Shown here: positions 1 to 10,200 of the stretch, one piece after another | How positions within the stretch are numbered: position 1 is the stretch's first letter | Layout: each line of letters begins with the position of its first letter | Source of the DNA: Rotaria sordida | Lineage: Eukaryota > Rotifera > Eurotatoria > Philodinida > Philodinidae | Assembly: GCA_905250125.1 (NCBI GenBank) | Contig: CAJNOL010000046.1 | Coordinates: forward strand, 1 to 64,000 | DNA: 64,000 bases | Reading direction: 5' to 3' | Notes under the pieces: model-generated | Databases searched by the model: none | What the model saw: the letters and a program-made list of their open reading frames with translations, nothing else | Told to the model about the DNA's origin: nothing | Made by a program: the position numbers and the translations under genes

Positions 1-1302
1 TTTGTCGATAAATTTTTTTACCAATTGACAAATATCTGTTTTCTAATGATTTACGAAACTGAAATGTTTATAAATAGAATACATAAATATTACAAAATTT
101 TCAAAACAACAAAAAACAGTAGAATAACGAAAGAATAGTGAACTTAGTTATATTTAGAAACAAAAAAAAATGACGAATGAAAAGAAATGACAGATAAGAT
201 TAATAGATGAGTTAACTGACGAGTTATGCGTAAAATGATAAAAAAAAAAATGAGAAGGTTCGTGAGCCAGTAAACCATTACTCATTAGAAGCCTATTCAT
301 TGCACAAGCTATGAATCAATCAAATTGAATTAAAACATGTCAACCCGTCAACACCTCTGAAGAGATATGAACGATCAAGATCAAGTGGTGATGATTAAAT
401 ATTTAATGTGTATGCGCATTGTTAATAACATACGTACAGATGAAAGCTTTTATTGATGATGATTATAATTTTTATAGTTACGAATCTTCATCTTTTAAAA
501 GAATATCTAGCAATATTTAAATGGTCAGATGATTATATATCAACTTATTTCGTTTATTCAATCGAAAAATTCTGCTTACATTAATCATTACCTTAGTATG
601 TGTATAATTCTATTTGAATAGATACATAAACAATTTGATTAACAATAAAAAGATAATTGTTATGAGAAAAAAAAAAAAACATCGAAATTGACATTAAAAT
701 GTACGATGAACAGCAAAACCTAAGAGAATATCGATTTCGCTTGATCTATTAAATATGTCTTTAAATAAGACATTAGATATATATACAATGAATAATTGGT
801 AAATGATGACAGATTGATTACAAGCTTTTGATGCCATTGACGTTCGACAGATATTAATTACATATTATAATATATGTCAATCATTGTATACATCAGCAGT
901 TTTTCGCTCTTCGTATTTAGATTTCAAATGATTTGATAATATGTATTGAGTATACTTGAAACAAAGTTATTTTTATCAAAATAATCAACATTAAAATTGA
1001 TCAAACATAGTTTAGAATATTTTTTTTTTGTTGGGTTAACATGACTATTTCTATTTTACTTAATCAATATTCATTTTTATATATTGAATAATTCGATTAA
1101 GATGTTTAAAAAAATTTCTTCTATCCATACACACTGAACTTTTCACGCTTGAACTTTTTCGTTTTGATTTAATTCAGAGCATAACTCTACACTTCAATTG
1201 TGTCTTATTTCAATCAATAATTCACTCAACCGAAGCGAAACCAACGAACAATAGCGATACACTTTTAATGATCATTTTTATCGTTAGTAACCTTCAATAA
1301 AC
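1..1302. other. AT-rich intergenic stretch, no gene seen
   Basis: No open frame or conserved coding signal was recognised on either strand. The sequence is strongly A/T-rich with short homopolymer runs. The last 100-200 bases upstream of the ATG at 1303 presumably hold the promoter and 5' UTR of the next gene, but I see no specific motif to name. Confidence 0.6.
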
Positions 1303-1971
1303 ATGTCTCTCTTACTTATTTCTCTATTATTGTTTATACAATTATTACGCACTACTTGTAATAATTTATCATTCAATAATTCCAACTGTTCTTTATCATT
1401 TATAATTCAAGCAAATTATCAAATAAATCAGATTCAAACTAAATTTCCAATTGAATTTACTGCTAATTATAATTTAACATGTAATATTCCAAATTTAAAA
1501 GCTTATTATGAAATAATACCTTTAGATCTTCTTGTTGTTGGTTCTTATGAAATTGAAAATATATCTATTAAATCGATGATTGAATTACATACAAAAAGAT
1601 TTTATTTTAATATAGATCAACCATCAACAATTCGATTATGTGTTTTATCATCTAATGATGATGATGATGACGATGATGATAATGATTATCAAATATGTCG
1701 ACAAATTCATATTGGTATTAATACTTTATATAACTTTTGGACTTTACCAATGAGAGTATTTTATATTCTTTTAATATCTACGATAGCTCCTTATCATATT
1801 TTATTTTTTCTACGAGAACTATGGCGTCGAGGTTGGAAAACACCGAAAATATCACGTCCAGTTATAAAACGACAATCAATTAGTGAAGCAAAACATGACA
1901 CATTTGAAAATGAGAAAGTTAATGAAGAAAATATGTCGGGCGATGAAGATGAAGATGAAGATGAAGAATAA
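1303..1971 (+). CDS. Predicted single-pass membrane protein, orphan
   Basis: A single-exon frame of 222 aa from ATG to TAA, followed directly by an AATAAA-like signal around 1973-1981. Residues 1-19 (leucine-rich, ending near RTTCNN) look like a signal peptide. The region up to about residue 145 has several N-glycosylation sequons (NLS, NNS, NCS, NLT, NIS) and a run of eight aspartates around residues 118-125. A hydrophobic segment beginning near LPMRVFYILL (about residues 148-168) looks like a membrane span, followed by a basic stretch (RELWRRGWK) and an acidic C-terminal tail ending EDEDEDEE. This suggests a type I topology with a glycosylated outside and a short acidic cytoplasmic tail. 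I do not recognise a family, and function is unknown. Codon use matches the neighbouring real genes, which supports coding status. Confidence 0.65.
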   Translation: MSLLLISLLLFIQLLRTTCNNLSFNNSNCSLSFIIQANYQINQIQTKFPIEFTANYNLTCNIPNLKAYYEIIPLDLLVVGSYEIENISIKSMIELHTKRFYFNIDQPSTIRLCVLSSNDDDDDDDDNDYQICRQIHIGINTLYNFWTLPMRVFYILLISTIAPYHILFFLRELWRRGWKTPKISRPVIKRQSISEAKHDTFENEKVNEENMSGDEDEDEDEE

Positions 1972-2126
1972 AATAAATAAAGTCATAATTAATTTCATTG
2001 TTCTTTTTTTCTCTTTTCTTGTAAATATTTTTGTAAATATTAAATTTCAATAAAAATTTTATTTCAAGGTAAAAGATAAAAAGGTTATCTAATATAAGAG
2101 GGTATGATATTCATTCAGTCAAGTGT

Positions 2127-3298
2127 TTACTCTTCTTCTTCTTCTCCTTCTTCTGCTGCTGCTTCTTCATTTTGTTCTTCTTCTGGTGCAGGTTGTTCTT
2201 CAGCAGGTGGTTCTTCTTGTTCTGGTGCTTCGGTTTCTTCAGCAGATGGAGGAGGCTGAAAAATAAAAATATCAAATTATAAAATAAAATATTAATTTAG
2301 AGTTTGATTTACTAATTCTTCATTTTTTGTAGATGCACGTTTAGTTTTTCGTGGTAAACCCTTATCAGCTGGAGGTGATTTATGTTTTATCTTAGCTTTT
2401 GGACGTTCGGGAACAAAGTCGTTTGATTTTTTTTCTGTAGCCCAAACATCACGACGATCTTTGAATGTACGACGATCAGTTACTAAATATAATTGTTCAT
2501 CACGTATTTTTTTTTTATTGTTTGAAAAAAAATTAATTAATTACTTACGACGTTCATATCGACTAAAAAGTGATACTTTTGCCTAAAAGAAAATTACAAA
2601 AAAAATTTTAAAAAAAGTTAAAATTCAATAACAAACCGGTGCTTGTGCTGTTATATCATTAACACCAGAAAAACTAAAATTGATGAAAGAGAAGTTTTTT
2701 TTTCTACTGATAATGATAAATAAATACTTACAGACCACCTCCAAGACCAGTATGCACGATATTTGATTTACGTGTTTTAGCTTTTCTAAAATAGATCTAA
2801 TAATTTTAGAAAATATAATAGATATTATTTCATTACCCTTTTTCAATTTGACGAGCACGTTCACCTAATTCGACCATCTAAAATACATATCATTTAATTA
2901 TTATAAATATATAGTTTTCTAACTAACATCATATTTTTGTCGTTCAAATCGTTCGCTTAATTCATAAATAGCACCATGTAACTGTTGAAGAAGATTATGA
3001 AATTGTTTTGCCTTTTATTAAAATTAAAAAAAATTATTGTTATTATTATTATTATTATTATTGTTATTATTATTTATGACAAGAAAAACCTTTTCAATAA
3101 GATCTTCTTTTGTTTTGCCATCAAGATCTAATGCTGGTACACGTTGTGAAAGTATGGATCGTTTCTCTCGTTCTAATTGTTCAGGAGATTTTTGTAAATC
3201 TTCCTTTGCTTTAAGTACATTACTAAAAGCTGAGCCACTTGCCACTGAGAATGAACATATTATTTATAATAAATATTGTAATCTGTAATATACTTACT
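2127..3298 (-). CDS. Troponin T, invertebrate type
   Basis: Spliced minus-strand gene giving 234 aa. Coding exons are 3298 (one base), 3090-3244, 3011-3090-free 2928-3011, 2837-2877, 2732-2785, 2637-2673, 2549-2582, 2313-2482 and 2127-2255; phases agree at every junction. Troponin T anchors the troponin complex to tropomyosin on thin filaments of muscle. The family is shown by the order of conserved blocks: KSPEQLEREKRSILSQRVP, then ALDLDGKTKEDLIEKAKQ, FERQKYD, the SRYERRLTDRRTFKDRRD block, and a very acidic C-terminal tail ending in EGEEEEE, as in insect troponin T. The protein begins close to the start of the conserved core and lacks the long charged N-terminus of insect homologues. The ATG is assembled by splicing: A at 3298, TG at 3243-3244. 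An in-frame TAG lies four codons upstream in the same exon. Troponin I is the main alternative, but the YERRxTDRRT block favours T. Confidence 0.8.
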
Positions 3299-3782
3299 AT
3301 TCTCAAAGGTCTATTATTGCAACGAGAAAAAGAGTAGATGGTATTTATGATGAGAAGAGCATATTTGTAGATATTTCCTCTTTTTTATAGATAGGGGGAG
3401 AAGAGAGCAGGAAGAAATCGATCAGATTTTTCTTTTGCCTTGTACAATAGACAACCTATAGAGAGTATGCAATAAAAATACAAACATATGTGCTGTTGTC
3501 CCATATTTCTTTCTTATTTGGAAAGTAAGAGACATATATACATATCAATATATTTATTCTGGAAAAAAAGCTGTTGTTCTATATCGAGCAACCAAAAAAA
3601 AACTGCTGCATCACATCATAGTCGATGATGATGTGTGAGAATGATCAAATAGTGTACATAATAAATCTAAGACAGAGAGAAAAAACAGATAGAAAAACAA
3701 AAAAAAAAGGAACAACATCTGTATTAACACTCGTGCGTTTTTCTTATGTACACTCTTGGATATATATATATTGATTCAAAAG

Positions 3783-4340
3783 TTATTTTTTCTTATGTGA
3801 ATTTTGACGTTGTTCAAGTACTGTTTGAATATCACTTAGTTGCTGTTGTTGAATACTAGCATTTAAAGTATTTTGATGAGTCTTCTTTGATTTATTTATA
3901 ATAACATCAATATCTATGGTTTCGTCTATATTATGAGGAATTAATGCAGCATCACCATAACGTTTTGGAGCAGGAGCTTTTGGTAATTGTGGCACGGGAG
4001 CAATTATTATTGGTCTTGGAGGAGGTAGTGGTGTTGGTGATGGTACTGTCTTTTGAATTTGGACTAAAGGTGTTATAGGAGTCATTGTTTTAATAGGTGA
4101 AACTGGTACTTTTGATTCTGATGAATTAACAGTAGGATTAGATGTTTGTTGTTGTACAACTTGAGGAATTTCATTAACTAAAGGTTTTGAAACAAGAGGT
4201 GGTGCAATAATACTCGATGTTGTTGGCTTATTAATATTTGTATTTTTTTCAGTACCATCATTCACATCTATAAATTCAAATGTTTGTTCGTTTGATAATA
4301 CCGGATCATTGATTAATTCAAAATCATCAATATCAGTCAT
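3783..4340 (-). CDS. Proline-rich, probably disordered orphan protein
   Basis: Uninterrupted 185-aa frame, ATG at 4338-4340, TAA at 3783-3785, no intron evident. The N-terminus is acidic (MTDIDDFELINDP). The middle is rich in P, T, V and S with a stretch like SPTPLPPPRPIIIAPVPQLP, and the C-terminus is Q-rich then basic, ending SHKKK. There is no signal peptide or membrane segment. Composition predicts a mostly disordered, perhaps adaptor-like protein; the proline runs could bind SH3 or WW domains, but that is guesswork. It lies about 480 bp upstream of troponin T on the same strand. I considered that it might be a 5' exon of troponin T, but the frame closes with its own stop and no good donor site was seen near the end. 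Confidence 0.55.
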   Translation of the reverse strand: MTDIDDFELINDPVLSNEQTFEFIDVNDGTEKNTNINKPTTSSIIAPPLVSKPLVNEIPQVVQQQTSNPTVNSSESKVPVSPIKTMTPITPLVQIQKTVPSPTPLPPPRPIIIAPVPQLPKAPAPKRYGDAALIPHNIDETIDIDVIINKSKKTHQNTLNASIQQQQLSDIQTVLEQRQNSHKKK

Positions 4341-4660
4341 TTTGATTGCGTTTTACAAATAGATGAAAGACGTTGAAAATGAAAGAAAAAATTTCTATTT
4401 GTTTTTTCCTTTAAATACTGTATGATTAGTGACAAAGTTATTTCACAACTATTATGCAAACCAACATTACACATTTGGAATATCAAAATGGTTTCTTTTC
4501 TTTTTCAAGATATAATGTGACTCATATTATTGTAATATGATTTCTTAATTTAGTGCTCGAATAGTTATATTTTCTATCGCATGATTAAATAAATTTTTTT
4601 TATAATAAAAAAACGTTTAACTATAAAACTACGTTATCAAAAAAATCATGTGAAAACATA

Positions 4661-5117
4661 TTAGTTTTTAGCATTTGAATCAGTTGGACCAAGTGCAATG
4701 GTAAAATCAGGATATTTTTCTTGAAGAATTGTTTTTGCTCTTCTATGGTCAGCAGGACCGTATACCTTAATATAGGAATAAAAATAATAAATGAAATTTA
4801 TTGTTGAATTTTTTTAAATACTTGTGATTGATCAAAGAGATTAATTTTTTTCTGTTCAAAATCAACTTGTATTTTTCCACCACCTAATATGTATAAATCA
4901 TTTAATGGTCCACCAGCTTCATCTTGAAGTTTTTTAAATATTTTTTCTGAAAAATTTTAATAAAATGAAAGAAAATATTTCTATAAATTTTGAAATTACC
5001 ATGATAATCAGCTGTTGGATCAGCACGAATTAAATATTTTTGACCAAGTTGTGCAAGAATATATTTGAATTTGCCTGATTTTGAACCAATATTAACAATT
5101 GGAAGTATTTTATTCAT
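4661..5117 (-). CDS. PHPT1/Janus-family phosphohistidine phosphatase, paralogue A
   Basis: Three coding exons: 5000-5117, 4822-4946 and 4661-4765, with introns of 53 and 56 bp, giving 115 aa, close to the roughly 125 aa of 14-kDa phosphohistidine phosphatases. Family members remove phosphate from phosphohistidine in proteins. Visible signatures are GKFKYILAQLGQKYLIRADP near the N-terminus, DYHEKIF around residue 39 with the histidine expected to be catalytic, the LGGGKIQVDF glycine loop, and YGPADHRRAKTILQEKYPDF at the C-terminus. The first candidate start (a TTG codon at 5132) was rejected in favour of the ATG at 5117. It is the upstream-oriented twin of the gene at 6074-7111: intron positions and phases are identical, so this is a local duplication. 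The two proteins diverge clearly, so the duplication is not recent. Confidence 0.85.
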
Positions 5118-6073
5118 GATTATCTTCAACAAATAATAATCTTTTTTTTTTTAAATTTTAGTTCTTTAAAATATAATGAAAATATAATCTGGTTTTAAAT
5201 AGAAAAGTTTTATCAAACACAAAGGTCATTAGTTTCAAACAATCAAAAATGATTTAATTTAGACATTAGAAAAAAAAAAATTGTTTGTCTAAAAGGGCAT
5301 TTATTAATGAACCAGCTGTTGTCGTATCACTAAGCAAGACCTTTAGATATTATACGCTCTCTTTTACATCGGATATGGATCCATAAGCTTAAGATCTATT
5401 ATACAGTATTCATTGCCGAGCTCGATTCTTAAATAATCAAGTGTAGATCATATCTTGCAAAGAATTACTCAGTTAACAATTCAATCAAAGATATAGACTA
5501 TGTAAATTTACATGTTCTACTTTAAAACAAGATTTGAGGATATTTTTATGTTGAATATATAAAGAATACTCAAAATTGCAAGTCTCATGATGATTTAAGG
5601 TTATACGATTCATAACCATTATTTAATAACATATATCGGCATATACAGTGTTTTACCAGATGTTATGTGTGTTTAGTGAGCTTGACAAGCTAATATATAT
5701 CCTATTTAACGTAGCATGCTATTCCTAATGGTTCTGTTTCTCATGAAAAACAAATCGATTCATTTCTACAGAACAATATATAAATCGAAACTTAAGATAA
5801 TCTCATCAATAATATTTGTCGAGTGGAATACTACATTTGTAATATTTTAATTAATCATGTCATCTTACAATGTCTCAGATATGTTTACAAATAATATGAA
5901 ATACAAAAACAAAAGCATAGAATAAACCAATAGTCTAATTAACTAGTGCTTGTTTATTATTTGTATAAATATTTTCTCGAATTTCATAATATAAAAAATG
6001 ATTCATGCACAAGAGATAAATTAATGAGCTAGATTAAAAGAAAAAGCTTGAATATTTTCATTTGTTTTCTGCT
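5118..6073. other. Intergenic spacer between the two PHPT1 paralogues
   Basis: About 950 bp of AT-rich sequence with no supported gene. It contains the promoter region of paralogue A and the 3' flank of paralogue B. No recognisable repeat was seen. Confidence 0.5.
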
Positions 6074-7111
6074 CTAATCAGCTGGTTTGTCAGTTGAAAT
6101 ATTAAAATCAGGATATTTTTCTTGAAGTATTGATTTCGCTTTGGCATGATCAGCAGCACCATATGACTAAATATACAAAAATAATTATAAAGCAAATCCA
6201 TGAATATTCAATCATTGTAAAAGGAAAAGTTTTTTTTTTCATTAACTACTTGCTTCATGATGACTAAGTGAGAAATAATCAGAAAATAACTTTGTCTGGA
6301 AAAAGTTATCAAATTTTACTGTCAATGACCGAGATTGGGAGTGTTTTCTCGGAACACCTAATGAAGAATTACAATATTTTGATCTCATATTTTGTCAATT
6401 AGTAGTGAATCGCTAGACTAGAATAATCTGCAAAAGATTCTTCCTTTGATTAAAATTTAATTAAGATATGACTGTTTCAATACATAGGATTTTTATCAAA
6501 TTATAGAAAAAATGAAAAATTTCTGTGTATTAAAACATTTTGTATCTCAATCAAAAGAAGAATTCTTTGAAAATTGTCCGCGTCTATTGATTTGCTACTA
6601 ATAGATAAAATATGAGCTTAAAATATTGTAATTCTTCATTAGATATTCCGAGAAAACTCTCTCAATCTCGACAATTTCAATTGAAATTCGACAATCAACT
6701 AATTACTTCCCACCTAACTAGCATGAAAAAAAAAGGTGACAAAAAAACACTTTTTCCCAAAAAGTGATTAGACACCTATGGATTTATCCTATACTAATAA
6801 AAAAAAATTACTTGAGAATCGCCGAATACATTGATTTGTTTTTTGTCGAAATCAGCTTGAATTTTTCCTCCTCCTAAAACTTTTAATTCACTTGATGTTT
6901 TTTCTCCAACATCCTTTTTTAATTTATCAAAAATTTGATCTATCAACAAAAAAACCAAATATAATTAACTTAAAAAAAACACCAATTAGACAATAGTACC
7001 ATGATATTCCAAACTAGAATCACCACGAAGAATATATTTTTGTCCTTGTTGAACTAAAATATATTTAAATTTGCCTGATTTTGAACCAATATCAACTGTA
7101 TTTGAACTCAT
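6074..7111 (-). CDS. PHPT1/Janus-family phosphohistidine phosphatase, paralogue B
   Basis: Three coding exons: 7000-7111, 6812-6940 and 6074-6166, giving about 110 aa. Introns lie at the same codon positions and phases as in paralogue A (after the conserved Tyr-His, and after the Ser-Gln preceding the YG-AADH block). Motifs: GKFKYILVQQGQKYILRGDS, EYHDQIFDKL with the presumed catalytic histidine, LGGGKIQADF, and SYGAADHAKAKSILQEKYPD. The first intron is 59 bp, but the second is 645 bp (6167-6811) and is almost wholly made of a fold-back repeat (see 6195-6784); paralogue A has only a 56-bp intron there. All key residues are present, so the protein should be functional if the intron is spliced. 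Confidence 0.87.
6195..6784. repeat. Fold-back (long inverted repeat) element in PHPT1-B intron 2
   Basis: Left arm from about 6195 and right arm ending about 6784 are imperfect reverse complements of each other with the centre near 6490. The best block pairs 6340-6410 with 6592-6665: TAATGAAGAATTACAATATT (left) matches AATATTGTAATTCTTCATTA (right), and TTTTCTCGGAA matches TTCCGAGAAAA. The outermost blocks AATCCAT and ATGGATT lie within about 30 bp of the splice sites. No open frame is present, so if mobile it is non-autonomous. Confidence 0.75.
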
Positions 7112-7286
7112 TATAAAAATTAATCTGAAATTTGTTATACAATAAATAAATGACTATACATCAAAACAAAAAAAAAGGAAACAAGCAAACGAGATATTAT
7201 TATTTGATTTGTATTAAAAAAAAAAAGATAAAATGGACGGATTAATTGAATATCAAAACAAAAAAGAAAAAAAAGAAATCACATAT

Positions 7287-10200
7287 TTAATGCCGTACTG
7301 CTGTGGTTGGACGATCATCATTTGTTTCTTTTGGTGTTTTTCTAATTAAAATAAAAATAAAATGATCTATTCGAATTATTCATTTCTTTAATTTCATACT
7401 TTTTCTTTTCTTTAACGCTTTTTTTTTTCTTTCTATCCATAAAATCTCGCATAGCTTTTTCAGCACCTTTAGCTGTATATGCTAAATAGACATGAGTTAA
7501 ATTTAAATCATCATTCTAAAGCAAAAAAAAAAAATTATAAAATTTTTTCTTTTTTGTTTGTTGAAATTTTCAAATTCAATACTTGATCTTGTTTTGATTT
7601 TTCTTTATTTTTAATATTATTTCCAGTATATGCAATTGATTTAAGACTCCATTCTCCAAATTGTTCATTCCATACAGCATTCTGTTGAATAAGTTTCTAA
7701 ATAAATTCATAATTATTTATTTAAAATTTTTAAAAGACAAAAACAAAAAAATACATACGAGATATTCTTCAGGTATATAACTTCCAATAATAAATTCTTG
7801 TTTTTGTAATTCACGAAATGCTTGTGAATTAGCTTCAATTAATTCTGTACGTTTCTGAAGATTTTCATTTTCAAGATCTATTAACTATAGAAAATAAAAA
7901 AAAAAGAAAAAGAAATTTCATAAATTAAGAAAAAAACAAAAAAGGATTTTTTTTCTTACTTCTCGTTTTGTTTCTTGATATTTTTTTCCGAAAATTTTTA
8001 ATTTTCTTGTTAAATCTTCAGCTTCTTCTTTTAATGTTGTATATTTTACTTGAACATCAAGTGTTTCAGCCTAAAGAATAATTATTGATTTAGACTGGCT
8101 TCCTTTTTTCAAATATATTTTATATTAAACCTCTTTTTGTTGAAGTTGTTTTCTTAATTGTTCTTCATTTTGCATACGTGCTTCTAATTCTCGTTCACTT
8201 TCTTCTAATAATTGTGCTTGTTTTTGAGCTTTATCAAGTAAATTTTCACCACCAACAATTAATTTTCGTTCTAATTGTCGAAGTTTTTGTTGAAGATCAT
8301 CTTTTTCTTTACTATTATTGAATAATAAAAAGAAAAAAATTTGAACAATGAAAAATGAATTTTTTTTTCTTTTTGTTTTTTACATTGCTAGGAGTTCGTC
8401 TTGTTTTTCTAAAAGTGCTCGAGCAATTTTATCTCGTTCTTTTTGTGATTTTTCTGTATCATCTTGTAATTTTCTTCGTTCAATTTCAATTTCACGTTCA
8501 ATTTCTTCTTTACGTTCTTGACGAACACGTAATGGACGTTTACGTACAATACGTTGTCCATGTTCATCAATTTCACTTATATCAGAACCTGATCCTTCAT
8601 CACCATCACCACCACCTAATTAATATATGTAGAGAGAGAGATTAATTAATATGATTTTAAAAAAATAGTAAACCTTCTTCAACTTGTTTACGTAAACGTT
8701 CAATTTCATTTTCTAAATTTCTTATCATAGCATCTTTAGGATCTTCATTAATACGTGCATGATTTTTGATATTTTTAGCTCGATTTGCATATCTAATAAT
8801 TGAGAATGAAATTAAGATACAAAAATTGATAAATATTTTACCTGAGTGTACTTAAAGATTCCTCATAGTTGTAATCAGCTGGACCAATGTTCGCAATCTA
8901 AATCAATGAAATATTTATGAAGAAATATAAAAAAATCGTTTTTTTCGTAGGAAATTCTTTGTAACTATTTTTAGATATATAGATATGGGCGAAAATGGAA
9001 CATGATTTTCTATAAGGATTGTTTTTTTTGAACAATTTTTTCTCTTTAGAACAAGATCGGTCATAAATAGTACTATGATAAAAAATTGACATATCTCCAT
9101 TTCAATTCGCTCGAATGGACTGATTTTCTCGTAGTGCTATTTATGTCCCACACTGTATATGTAAAAATATCGACTCTTTCGGCTCATGCACTTAATTAAA
9201 GTTAATTATCTAATTAGTTAATCAATTAACATGTAATTAATGAATTACTCTCTAACTTGGATAAATGGAAAAGTTCAAGAATTTCAGAATAGGCTCTACG
9301 TCTTAAACTATATCTATGAGGAAATTTTCAGAAGGATCAAACTTTAGAAAGCTGCTTCTCAAAAATTGACTGTCTACAAGTCTACTTTTATCCTCAGAAT
9401 GAGACTTTTTGTTTTGCTATTATCTTGTGATCTTCGACAAGGATTTGTACAATTTAGAATTGACTTTTAAACTTCTCATTCAGTTTCAAAAAGATTTTTC
9501 GTTTCTATATTCGCATTCATTCACGTTACTCACAACGAATAAACTTAATTTTTTTGAAAAAACAAACCTAAATATATTCAAGAATAATTTTGAGTAGAGA
9601 TTTTATAGCTTGAATAGTTCTCCCTTTGTCTTTTTTTTTTGTACTATGTTGCTTACATTAAAATAAGCTGAAAGAGATGTTCAAGACCAGAGGTATAAAC
9701 ATTTTTTTATTTTTCAAAATCATGTCACTAATAAAATGAAATTGCTCATATGTAATTCAAGAGAGATGAAAAAATTTTTTGACAATATTAACCACCCACC
9801 AGTTTATCTATTAATCAATATGATAATGAAGAAAAATTTGACATAAATCTATTTAGATCTAGATTTATTGTTCTTATTACTTGGATTATCAGTAGGATAT
9901 ATTTTTTTATAAATAAGTTCTCATAAATAGAACTAATGCAGAAGAATATCTCGAGGCTGTAATGATGCATATTTACTCAGTAAATCAAATCTATATTTAG
10001 TTTTATTTTTATTATAATAAATGTATTAGATAAATGTCAGAGTATGTCATGAGCTCAAGAAATTTCAGTTTGAATTAATATTGAGCAAACATCAAATCAA
10101 AACATCTAAGATCTAGCCAAAAGGATTTTTTTTACATGAGATCGTCTTTTCTATGTGACTACACCTGATTTTACAATATCTATGAAATTCTTTTTTTAAT

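Noticed and set aside
3783-4340. Proline-rich frame as an upstream exon of troponin T
   Set aside because: It has its own ATG and stop, and no donor site was found that would join it in frame to 3244.
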